Below, piece after piece: positions 46,191-57,173 of a stretch of 64,000 bases of DNA (position 1 is its first letter; every line of letters starts with the position of its first letter). A program made the position numbers and the translations under genes. Source of the stretch: Cyathus striatus (taxonomy: Eukaryota > Basidiomycota > Agaricomycetes > Agaricales > Nidulariaceae); assembly GCA_025738555.1 (NCBI GenBank), contig JAOVFP010000006.1, positions 3,906,001 to 3,970,000 on the forward strand. Reading direction: 5' to 3'. The notes below the pieces were generated by a model. It ran no database searches. It was not told the origin of the DNA and worked only from the letters and a program-made list of their open reading frames with translations.

Positions 46191-47647
46191 ATAGATACTG
46201 AATTTCGCTGTCACATCCGAAATTTCCACTCAACAACTTTAAGATGCACAAAATATACAACATACATAATGCATAAGTAGAATATAAATTGTATAAGTAC
46301 ATAAAATAACCAGATTGTATAAAATTGGTAGCTTACATCACTACTTTTCCAATCTAGTGTTAGCTTTCTGGACACAGTTGTAAAATTATTGAAATAAACC
46401 ATAATGCTTTCGGGCTTAGCATAGTATAATAAAATGTACAGCGACGAATACGGAGAGAAAACGATGCAGTGATAGACTCAGTGTACATCGAGTTGAATAT
46501 TTAAAATGGATTTTGGTGGAAAACTTGGTGCACAATTTTGAGTGGATGTAGCGCAGTAGAACGTATAAGAGAGCGAAAAATATTGAAACAGGACCGCTGA
46601 ATTGTAAGATATTTACAGCTCAAATAACAATAATCGAGCGAAGCAGCAGAAAGGCTAATAAATAAAAATATAGCCATTCAATTGTAGGGAAAGATGTAAA
46701 AATGTGTCAGGAAATATTAAGGAGGATTGTTCAAGTGTAGAGAGCTCAACATCGACCAGAGAGTGGTATGATATTGAAGTGCCAATGTTAAGAACGCAAA
46801 AGCACGCTATTGAGTGCTCGGCCAGTTTGTTGTCCAGCTTTCAGCGAATGATCCGCCAAAATCTTCCGAGACACTGATCGTGTCTGAGGGCGGCGATGAA
46901 GACGTGAAACATTTAGAGAAGAAGTGATACTTGACTTGTCAGCACTGTTGAAGTGGACATCAGAATCGGAGTTGCTCAGAGGTGTTTGATACATTGCGCA
47001 GACAATAACTAATGACCATGAAAAATATTGAGATGAACTACAAGCGAACAGATCACACCTCAGACAGGAGTGAATCGGGGCGGGGTAAATATGGTACAAA
47101 CAGATTTTCTTAACAATTAGAATGTGTACCAAAATCGGCTCCTTGAACAGATTCATGTTCATATTTAGAAAATAATGATGGATTGGTTCTAAACCCATAT
47201 CGCGCTTCCATATTGAGAAAATGACAATAGAACAAAGGTAGAATCTGTGTGAAAAATTGGTTGTTAACGCAGATTCTCGCACAAATCCTGAATTGGAACG
47301 CACATTTGTTCACTGATCCTATCTAAACCCGGATTCTGGCTATGTTCAGCGCCCCTATCTTATCGCACATTCAGAATTTGTCCTGGTAACAGAGTCTGGA
47401 TTGGTTCGTTCATCAGATCCACTTGCCAATTCTAAATGTAATCAAAAATATGTTGTTCTACCCTATGTACATGCAGATTGTAAATATGGTAACGTATCAT
47501 ATTGATTGTCCCGCTCACAGGGCCACTCACAGGCCACTCACACCCGCTCATAACCCACTCAACCACTCAATACATATATACAATTTCCCGCACAGCAGAT
47601 ATGTCCATATATGCAAAGAAATAAAAAATGAAAATTTGAAACTCTAC
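46191..47647. other. Stretch without recognisable gene
   Basis: A 171-codon frame at 46788-47303 (-) ends in a Ser/Arg-rich part (NVSRLHRRPQTRSVSRK) and matches nothing I know; it may be chance. The region 47130-47420 has repeated CAGATT/GGATTC-like words without clear order. Confidence 0.35.
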
Positions 47648-48290
47648 TCAAGCTCCTGTGCCATGAACGACCCTGGCTTCTTTCCTCTTCATTACAGATA
47701 CTCCTTCAACTGCAGATGTGACTGGTGATCGGCGACTTTTTCGGAAATTTCGCATTTTGATCTTGATAATATCAAGAGTCAGCCAGTTGCTGTCATATCT
47801 ACGAAGATCAGGATATCGACCTGCGGCCTTCAGAAGTGGTCGTTAGATATTGTCACAATAATTAGTGGAAAGATGTACCTTCTCACATACAATATCAAGT
47901 TTACTGCTTTCCTGAGCAGCGTAAGTAATTCTGAAATCCAACTCCTCGTGGGCTAATTGAATGATATAGTTCTGCATGTCACAATGGTAAGAAAATAAAT
48001 ATTGCTCTGGAATAAATTATCACCTCCATATCGCTAAGTCGCTCCTGGCTGCATTCCACATGGTCAACTATTTTATAATTTTTTCCTGCCTTGCCCCGGG
48101 GTTTAGGAATAAGTACTCCAGAGCTTGTTGACGGCTCAGTGTCCTCTTCTTGTGGAAAGCAAGTCCTAAGAGTGCACGGAGGTGGGCTCAGAATACGTTC
48201 CAGCGAAAATCGTGAGCGTATAGTCAATGGAGAGAAATGGCGCAAAACACAGTAGTTTCTAGTGGCAGGCATTTTTAACGTACTCATCAT
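47648..48290 (-). CDS. Small basidiomycete protein of unknown function (PKPRG family), intact
   Basis: Exons 48290-48024, 47971-47879 and 47827-47648 with GT-AG introns of 52 and 51 nt give 180 codons (179 aa). Landmarks are GVLIPKPRGKAGK near residue 60-70, an LxLAHEELDFR-like helix in exon 2 and GRYPDLRRYDSNWLTLDIIK in exon 3. The same plan, with exon 1 of exactly the same length (267 nt), occurs in the interrupted gene at 60968-63659. I recall similar IPKPxGExGRP / YxxxWxxxDxI proteins only as hypothetical basidiomycete proteins, many copies per genome; no function is known to me. The tail is basic. Confidence 0.65.
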
Positions 48291-48299
48291 GATGTAGAT

Positions 48300-49192
48300 G
48301 TGTACTTATAGTCTGAGAGACAAAAAAGAAGGTAATTAACAAGGAAGGAAACATGTAGAATTCAGAACAATATCACCTCACCAAATAGGAATAGATGGGT
48401 TGGTATGGAGAATGGATGAGCACCTGTATGGAGAACGAGACAATAGAGCTCTGCATCAACTAGGGAGGCACTATTCGGTCGAATTGAACAATAAAATATG
48501 TTAAACACAGTAATACACCGACACTATGGGTTACTAGAATTTGACATTGCCAGTGATTATCTTGCGGCAACACCAGGCAACGTCACAGAAGCATGAGGGG
48601 CGTGCTAGTGTAGCTGTGGTCGAAGCTGAAGGATGATGTGTAGGAGGGGGTTAAAACTTAGTACTTAGATAGTAAACGTACATTAAAACATATTGTAATT
48701 AATAGATAAATCCATGAATATATATAAACTCGTCATGAGGGGGAGAGGCTTTACATGATGTAGAGGTAGAACAACCGTGTGGGGTACGAGTGGGAGAGAC
48801 AGGCCATGGCTATGTGCTGAGGTGGACGTGGTGTGGTCGTGCAAGATGGGGGTGGTGCAAAACCATGGGGTGGTGGTGCTGCGAGACGGTGTAGTGTTGC
48901 TGGTGGTGATACAGTAGCGTCGTACATACAAGGTTAATTCAGCTTAAGGAACAGTGGATGGAAAGAATATAATAGCGTTGAACTGAAGAAATGAATTACA
49001 TTAGAATGAACTGGAGAAGGGGACGCCATAGTCGTAGAAGACAGTCATCGTGATGCAGACACAGGGGAGGGGGCGGTCATAGTGAGACGACGTGGGGAGA
49101 AGGCGACGGCATGGAGTTATGTGCCCTTCTCTGAGCCTGGGTTCGATTTCGGCTTGCGAAGGATGATGTCCCGCTACGCCGAGCGCAGGAGT
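48300..49192. other. Purine- and GT-rich non-coding stretch
   Basis: No gene supported. From about 48740 the sequence is rich in GGTGGTG/GGGG words, similar in style to the minisatellite right of the next element, suggesting that element 2 inserted into such a region. Confidence 0.35.
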
Positions 49193-51105
49193 GAGGGGTG
49201 TCAGCCAAATTTATCATTTAACAGCAGTGTTATATGATATGAGATATCATATAAGGTCTGAGTTTTATGAGTGAGGCATATACTATATGTATATACAGGC
49301 TATTCATAAGTACTCATTACTTTATGCTTATTATTATTGTGATAGTATTATGAGTACTCATAAGTACTCATTACTTTATGTTTCCTATTATTATTGTAAT
49401 GGTACTGTGGGTAATCATAAGTACTCATTACTTTGTATTTCCTATTGTTATTGTAATGGTATTGTGGGTACTCATAAATACTCATTACTTTATGCTTTCT
49501 ATTATTATTGTAATGGTATTATGGGTACTCATAAGTACTCATTACTTTATGCTTGCTATTATTATTGTAATGGTATTAGGAGTACTCATAAGCACTCATT
49601 ACTTTGTATTTCCTATTGTTATTGTAATGGTATTGTGGGTACTCATAAATACTCATTACTTTATGCTTTCTATTATTATTGTATTGGTATTATGAGTACT
49701 CATAAGTACTCATTACTTTATATTTCCTATTGTTATTGTAATACTGTATCATTTCGACCGAATGTTCAGTCATGCATCACGGCACCTTCCTGAACTGAAC
49801 AAATTTTGCATTTGTCATGCATCACAGGTGGGTTTGAACAAAGATTCAGTGAAACAAATATTGGCTTAAATTTCAAAAATTTCTCATGCTTTTCAGGGTG
49901 GTATACATGTAAATGAGACTTCTAATATTCTCCCCAAGTATTGGTAGAATACATAGTGTTTTTGTATTAGCAGAAGATATTTCTCATCTAAAATGTTGCA
50001 TATGTGACATCTGGGGGGATAATTGAAGCTGTGGTCAGCTGCAGTGTTTTAAATGGAAGGGACTGTAACATTGTTTGAGAAACATGCAGTTTACAGTCCA
50101 TTGTTTTCAGCATTTCAAATTTTCAATGAGCCCTTACATCATACCCACCTTGAACAAATTTAGTTGATGTCATGCACAAAATATCGGTCTGAACTGAACA
50201 ATGAACCAAAGTTTATTGTCACGCCAAAAAAACATGAACATTTGGTCGAAATGATACAGTAGTATTAAGAGTACTTATAAGTGCTTATTACTTTATATTT
50301 CCTATTGTTATTGTAATGGTATTATGAGTACTCATAAGCACTCATTACTTTATTATTGTGGGTACTCATAAGTACTCATTGCTATTACAGATTACTAGTT
50401 GATCTGCGCTTCACATATTTCCCATGCTTCGCATTTGTCATGTACTTCACGCATGTCACGTTCATCACACATATTCCCGCACCTCATATTTCTCCCGCGC
50501 ATTGCATTTGTCACGTACTTCATGCGCGTCACGTTCGTCACACATATTCCCGCGCCTCATATTTTTCCCGCGTATCGCATCTGTCACGTTATTCACGCGC
50601 GTCACGTTCGTCACACATGTTCCCGCGCTTCGCATTTGTCACATTCTTCCCGCCTGTCACATCTGTCACGCATATTCCCGCGCATCAATGCATCATACAT
50701 TTCCCACACATTATATTTGTGACAATTTTTGCGCGTGTCACGTCTGTCACAATTCTCCCACGCTACGCATATATCGCACTTGTCACACTTTAGCAATAGA
50801 AAGCATAAAGTAATGAGTATTTATGAGTACCCACAATACCATTACAATAACAATAGGAAATACAAAGTAATGAGTACTTATGATTACCCACAGTACCATT
50901 ACAATAATAATAGGAAACATAAAGTAATGAGTACTTATGAGTACTCATAATACTATCACAATAATAATAAGCATAAAGTAATGAGTACTTATGAATAGCC
51001 TGTATATACATATAGTATATGCCTCACTCATAAAACTCAGACCTTATATGATATCTCATATCATATAACACTGCTGTTAAATGATAAATTTGGCTGACAC
51101 CCCTC
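49193..51105. mobile_element. Satellite-armed element 2 (short relative of element 1)
   Basis: Ends GAGGGGTGTCAGCCAAATTT and its complement, then the AACAGCAGTGTTATATGATA palindrome and GAGTGAGGCATATACT, as in element 1. Left arm: 57-bp satellite (49300-49743, 50262-50395, +); core of GTCAC/CCCGCGC repeats (50396-50790); right arm: inverted satellite (50795-51000). It contains a 516-bp nested element. No coding frame. No clear target duplication; AGT on both sides may be chance. Confidence 0.85.
49744..50259. mobile_element. 516-bp TA-flanked miniature element
   Basis: Ends CTGTATCATTTCGACCGAAT and the complement of CTGTATCATTTCGACCAAAT, a ~24-bp TIR with one change, flanked by TA on each side. 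Removing it and one TA restores the satellite (GTAATAGTATTAAGAG). A TA duplication fits Tc1/mariner-type elements. Internal GAACTGAACAA and GTTCAGTCATG words are also inversely repeated. No coding frame. Confidence 0.85.
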
Positions 51106-51920
51106 AGTGGTGGTGGTGGCAGAAGGGAGCGTGTGGTAGAGAACACATGCTCATTGAGGTGGGGGATGTTGAGGTAGCGGCCTCTGAGCCAGTACCAGTG
51201 CCGCTCTTTCAGCCTCTTCCCTTCGTTGCTGTCAAAATACCCTTTGGGGAAGTATGTGTCGAAGTAAGCCACTTGGGAGTGAGGTGAGTCGAAGGCGCCA
51301 GTGGTAGAGATGAAGTGGTACGATGCTGGCTTGAGGACTGCACTGGAGATGGCTGTGTCTAGTGTGGACTGGGAGAGGCTGGTGCCGCTTAGGAGGAGGG
51401 TGAGGCCGTGTGTGGAGGAGAGGAGGGTGAGGGTGTGCATGGGCGAGGAGGAGGTGGTAATGGTGGCAGAAGGGAACAAGTTGGGGTGGGGGACATTGAG
51501 GTAGGGGACGGGTCGGCCAGGAGGGGGCAGTGGTGGTGACAGTAGAAGGGAACAAGTTGAGGTGGGGGATGTTGACGTAGGGAACAGGTTGGCGAGGAGA
51601 AGGCAGTGGTGGTGGCAGCAGAAGGGAATGAGTTGTGGGGGACGTTGAGGTAGGGGACGTTGAGGTAGGGGTCAGTGAGAAGGAGGCGGTGGTGGTGGCA
51701 GAAGGCAGCGTGTGGTAGGGAATGCATGCTTGTTGAGTGGGGAATGTTGAGGTAGGGGACGTGTGGTAGGGGACGCGTGTTCATTGAGGTGGGGGACGTT
51801 GAGGTAGGAGACAAGTCGGCGAGGAGGCAGTGGTGGTGGCAGCAGAAGGAAATGAGTTGTGGGAGATGTTGAGGTAGGGGACACATTGTAGGGGATGCAT
51901 TCTCGTGCCTGTGGGGACCA
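51106..51920. repeat. GGTGG / GGGGACGTTGAGGTAG minisatellite
   Basis: Irregular units with GTGGTGGTGGCAGAAGGGA and GGGGGACGTTGAGGTAGGGGA. Strong purine bias makes long open frames on the minus strand (Pro/Ser/His-rich) that are not genes. Confidence 0.75.
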
Positions 51921-52870
51921 GACAGCAGACATTGAGGAAAGAACATACCATCTACTCCATGCAGACGGCACTGGGTCATGATCGTGAGTGGAGGAGCATC
52001 GTCGTTGGTCGTTGGTTAGTCGTGGGGGGTGGGGGGGGGAGAAGTAGGCCAAGTGTTGTCACCAATTTGGAGAGTAGGCAGGGTAGTGGCGGGTATCTGT
52101 TCGAAATAAGCTTTCAAGCACTTCTCGAGTCCCACATTGTCCTGCTCCTTTACTGAACCATACCAAGCATTCAGAGATTTAAAACTGAGGTAGGTTCTTG
52201 TTATTTCAGATAGTTTTCTCAAAATAATATTCGCAGGTGATTGTTAAACATAGCAATAGAACCAACCTTCATCAGCTATAAGAAGCAGGCCGAGTTTTAT
52301 AATGTGCATACCTTTCTCTTTAGTTTCTTGTTTTCTAAACAGCAAGATCACGGTAGGTAGGCGACCGAGTTATGGTGCGCTGGGGCGGCCCGGGGAGGCC
52401 TTGGAGAGCGGCTAGGCTGTTGGGCATTCATCATCAAGGAGCGGAAAATGATGAGAGGAGGGAAAAAGGGCTTGAAATTAGCGAAGTGGAAGTAAGTCTC
52501 GTGTCAATGCAAACCAATTAACACTGACCCCATCCTCATAATAGACAGTCCACTTCTACATGTGCACAGGAAAGACGCTGAGAAGTTGTAGGATGGTGGG
52601 CTGGTACGATATACGCTACACGTAAGTTTCTGTAACCGTTGTGTTTTTTCTATCTACCATATTGTTAGTGCTCGAAATAGCTCAAATTGAATGGAATATA
52701 TAGTACATAAATGTGTAGCTGAAAAGTTGTAATGTTGTAGCAATTAATAAATATCTTGGAAGAGACTGGAATGAGAACGCAAGGAGAACATACAGTTAGT
52801 AAGGGGCAGGAAATATGCTGTATCATAAAGGAGAAGGGAACGTATGCATAGTCCGTTGTCATTATATAAT
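51921..52870. other. Stretch with possible exon remnants, unassigned
   Basis: Short frames (for example 52016-52222 on the minus strand, ARTYLSFKSLNAWYGS-like) could be gene pieces but match no family I recognise. No repeat structure apart from a G run near 52025. Confidence 0.3.
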
Positions 52871-52875
52871 GTAGC

Positions 52876-54655
52876 TCAGGATGCCATACCGAGGGTAAGG
52901 CACCAGGACGGGGTAAATGGAGGCATCTCCGGGGGAGCGCACACCGTGAGGTGGTTGTCTTGTGTCCTGGAAGCCGTATGGGTGTTTGAGGTGTCAAATC
53001 TCTCATAGTTGGTCCCAAATCCATTCCGTCTCAATAAATCTTCATCAACTTCGGTCTTCGTAGGAGGGGGGCTTCCATAGAGGGATAATGCCCAACGTCT
53101 GTCAGAGACATCCTGTAGCATTTGACGAGCAAATTACAATGCAAAAGCCACGACGTTTACCAAGTAGTCGAACCCTACAATGTAAATAAATAGTAGACAA
53201 AAGATAGCGATCCCGCCAGCCACTTCAACTACTGCCGGCATTCTTCGCTGAAATACTTGCACATGAGATGTCTGTTCAGAAGTAGGGCACGGATGATTTT
53301 TTGGGAAGGTACTGGTAGGTGAATTTCTGGTGCCTGACATCCATACTTTTATTTCGATGGCGTCCTTATCTGATGTCCCAGTCGCAATAACACAATGCTC
53401 ATCAGAACTGAATGCCTGTAACCGTAATTAGAGTTGCTCGTGTACTAGGCACATTGAACAAACCTCAGTGATTTGGACTAGTGTACCAACTAACAACAGA
53501 ACAGTTAATGTGACATCAGCCGCATACATATATCATAATAACTTACCATAGCCATGGGGTAATAATGCGATTAATGTTCCCAAACACTGATCATATATAT
53601 GTACTACTCCATCATCACTGCCGACAACAACCAGTTCACCTTCGAATGCTGTTGAGACAATGAGAGGTACATTTGAGCGAATGGCATGTTTTAGTGATCG
53701 AAGCGGCTGTACAGGCGGTATAGCATAAATGTCGACACCATCTCTAAGATTTGAAACAATTAAAGTATTGTTGTCGGCGCTAACGATTGCGTGACCACTT
53801 AAGAAATGATACTGGGTGAGTTAACGTAATTGGGACGGCAAAAGACTAACATTCTGGTGTGTATCTCATGGATCTATCGCATCTTCCAAGGTGACATTTG
53901 ATAGCAGAAACTGGCGCCGCATGATTTAACACTTTTACAAATGGAAGGACAATGTGACATACATTTCACGGGATTCCAAATAACAAAGAATTAGTTCTGT
54001 TCTGTTCTCAATAAATGCAACATTTCTAGCCATGTGAGGAAGAGGAGTTGTCTCCACATATAACGTGGCCTGACCTAAAGAGATTAAGTGGGAAATGAAT
54101 GGGATTTCGAAGATGAATTGCTTACCTGGAAAATTTAAGTTCCAAACCTTGAGGTAACCTTCGCCAAGTGAAGCAAGTCGACTATGGAATGGGTCAAACT
54201 TCAAGTCCTCCAAGGGGCCATCATGTGCAGAGATTGCCAACACTTGTTCATAACTATCACCGAAGGTATCTTCCTGATATCCCCGTATTATACCACTTCC
54301 AGTTCCAAAATATAACACTGTGGTACCAGTTTCGGGGAATGAGGCCCAGCAGATTGTAGTAACTTCCCCAATTACGGATGCTTCCCAAAGGCTTTCACCA
54401 GTATCCAGGTCCCATATTACTACAGGTCCGTCATCGCCTGGAAGGGTATTTTATTCATTTGTATAATGCTCAATCTATAGTATGAAATTGCACCTACCAC
54501 CGCTGGCCAATTTTGTACCATCCGGGCTTATCTTTAATGCACTGATCGCCTTCGAATGACGAGTGAACGTATATTCCAAGTCAAACTGCAAAAATTAATT
54601 CCTCAAAGCAAACACAAAATTTATAAGTACGCACAGTGAGAGTATCTGGCTTCAT
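52876..54655 (-). pseudogene. WD40-repeat protein with C-terminal membrane helix, one in-frame stop
   Basis: Starts at ATG 54655 (MKPDTLT), then WD repeats: FTRHSKAISALKISPDGTKL, GDDGPVVIWDLDTGESLWEA, ISAHDGPLEDLKFDPFHSRL...GYLKVWNL, and SADNNTLIVSNLRDGVDIY with VVGSDDGVVHIYD. Inferred exons: 54655-54635, 54585-54498, 54437-54126, 54074-53963, 53910-53851, then from 53799, with later exons reaching HCVIATGTSDKDAIEIKVW and a hydrophobic helix (VVEVAGGIAIFCLLFIYIVG); a further exon may end at 52876. Likely a membrane-anchored beta-propeller scaffold of a family common in mushrooms. TAG at 53874-53876 (after SPWKMR) replaces what is probably Trp. Otherwise every splice phase fits, so the break looks young. 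Confidence 0.75.
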
Positions 54656-55575
54656 GAGGAGGGCGGTGTGATGGAACCACACCTCGTCGTAGCAATAGTA
54701 TAAGTATCCAGATGCATATCACACCTATTGTATTTTTTTGATACCTCATTTCTTCGCTCACTCGGCGAAAGTGGAGCATGCTTAATCTAGCTAGTCTAAT
54801 GGAATTGTGAGTCATGTAGATAAAAGAAAGATAGAGTACGACTCAGTGAACAAATTATTGTTTGACACCATCTGATTCTCTTATGGAGACCAACTGGCAC
54901 TTGTTCAGCGGATGGTAGTAAAAACAATAGCAGTTTGACAGCGGAGTCCATCCCGTTGCTGAACGCCACTGTGTTTCATATCGCATCATTTTATGGATCG
55001 GGCCTAGGGACTACCAGACCGACGCCCCCTCGATATCGAAGGCTGCTAACATATTATCATTGCCATGATTCATCAACCTTTTGTGAATTGTGGAGAGGCT
55101 AAAGTTAATTGTGATTTGTGAATGAATTCTATATGCCCATTCGAAAACAAACAGTCAGCTTGTATAAAGTAATTACTAATTCATTCAATGCCGAAGCATA
55201 TCAACATTACCGTTCCCCAATCTTCACTGCATATATTTCCTCCCCAGTCTTAAGCTATAATCTTCAATTCATTTCGACAAATGGCAAATATCTGAAACAT
55301 TGTTAGACCTCTCAGCTGCGACCTGGTATGTGGTAATAGAAACTTACCAGGCTATGTTCTTCGATATCTAACCAAATAACTCAGGAGTATTCTTCTGTTG
55401 CACGGGCGATCAGAAGGACCCTTGTCAAAGGCATCAGTGTAAAGGGCAGTAGTTACAAACGCGGTACTCAAAAACTTGACAGCCCCTTAAGTAAGGGCAT
55501 CCGAAAACGATGAAAAGTGGTATGTTTAAGCAAATAGACACTTGAACATTTCATGTCTAACTTTTCAACTTCTAG
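54656..55575. other. Intergenic stretch between WD40 and F-box genes
   Basis: Probably divergent promoter space: the two genes point away from each other. No gene or repeat recognised. Confidence 0.35.
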
Positions 55576-57078
55576 ATTATCGTCGAGAAGCAGTGTAATA
55601 AGGCTCCTGTCTTCCTCATTCTGAACCTTCCAGCGGAATTGGTCGACTTGATAATTATTCAAGCAGAGGATGGTTGCATGTTGTCGCTGATCCACACTAA
55701 TCGACAATTGCACTATGCTACTACGGAAGTGTTTCTTAGAAGGCAAGGAGTGCTGACCACCGACATTTTCAGATGTACCAATATATCGCTTAAAGGAGTC
55801 GTTAGTCCAGCTACAATTCATCTTCTAGCGAATCTATCCACACGTTCCCGACGCCTCAGAGTAGATGTCAGCCTACACTGTGTGCTAGAGCACCTTACAG
55901 GACTACGTACATTCTTAAGCAAGGCTTTTGGTATGGAAGAGTTCACCATAGTTCATAGTTATGATGATGGAGAAGATACTCTGCTGGCAGAGCTCCAAGT
56001 CATCCATTCCATCACTGCTATTCTGGCGAGTCTCCCCTCTTCTTGTACAAGTGTTGGCCTTGACAGCACCTACTCTCCACAAGTACTGTGTTCCACAGTA
56101 GCCTTACCATGTCCGCCAGAGATACCTTGCGACATAATCAAAAACGGTGTTGCAGTTGGGCTATGAAACCTCCGTATAGTGACTCACATCTTTGGTGATT
56201 CAAAAATGCTTGATATATTGTTTGTGCTTCTGGACGGACCATCGCTAGAATTTTTAAGCATCAAAGGGAAAAGTGGAAGAGATATCGTACCAATCTTGGT
56301 TTGTGGATTGCTGCAGACCCTAAAGACACTCTTGATCTCCTGTGACGAACCATTTTCATTTGTGCTGTCCACCACATCTTCTGCTATGTGCCAACTACAA
56401 CGTTTATGGATCTGTTGTACACCAGAAGGATGTAAGTCAGTCAGGAAGGGGTTCATCAAGATACCAGAGAGTGTTACCGATATTACATGTAGCGAGCAGT
56501 TCCAGCTGACAGCTGTCTCGTCTTCATTGAAGACAATTCAGCTTCAACTATCCGATTCATTTCCCAATCCAGATAATCACAAATTCTGCAGGGCCATAGC
56601 GAACATTACTTCCCCTCTCCAATCCATGTACGTTTTCGATTCCGACACGAGCATTACCATTGTGCTTCCTTACTCAATGGACGAACATATGGTGGCCAAA
56701 ATGCAGTGCAAGTGCTCCATACCCGATATTAGTGCCATATGCAAATGTCAAAAGATTGATATCCGTTTGGATTGTTCAGAAATTCTTTATCATGTGCGTT
56801 GTGTTGCCATCTTTCCCAGCCATCTACCTGAATTAGATTATTAGGACTACTTTATCAAATTAATGAAGCACGCTTCAAGGCTAAGGAGTCTAACGATACA
56901 CCCACCTTATGGAAATAGCCCATGGTTCACCAAAAGCAAGGACTACATGCAGTCTTTTATAACAAAGCTTTGGATGTACTGCCCCGAGCTGGAGTCAGTA
57001 AGTTGTTCTCCCGACATATGGATATGTCACCCCGACAGCGGTGACTTCATAAAGCAACTACTTAAAGAAATGGACTAA
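55576..57078 (+). pseudogene. F-box protein with LRR-like body, two in-frame stops
   Basis: The frame opens near 55576 and reads LNLPAELVDLIIIQAEDG then LSLIHTNRQLHYATTEVFLRR, a typical basidiomycete F-box (the LPxEL start and the SLVxRxxxxxA-like helix), which would link substrates to an SCF ubiquitin ligase. The ~430-residue body has Leu-rich segments (LEFLSIKGKSG, LQTLKTLLISCDE, SSLKTIQLQLSD, ASRLRSLTIHPPYG). The same frame is interrupted by TGA at 56164-56166 and TAG at 56842-56844 and ends at the TAA after KEMD (57078). No clear ATG upstream; the first codons may lie in another exon. Confidence 0.7.
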
Positions 57079-57173
57079 TAACAATGTAGTGGTGGAACAT
57101 ATATGTACGTAAGTATATACCTTGCAAAATGCATTAGAAATCCTGTAGCAATCGTCTTGTAAGTCGTCGATAA

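Noticed and set aside
46788..47303. 171-codon minus-strand frame as a gene
   Set aside because: No family resemblance, no supporting splice structure, unusual composition. Kept only as a remark in the regional entry.
51232..52052. Pro/Ser/His-rich minus-strand frames up to 196 codons
   Set aside because: They read through a GGTGG-type minisatellite; repeated PPPP and HHH runs follow the repeat rather than a protein family.
55468..55821. 117-codon minus-strand frame
   Set aside because: Shadow of the F-box start; the sense strand has the recognisable LPAELVDLI motif.
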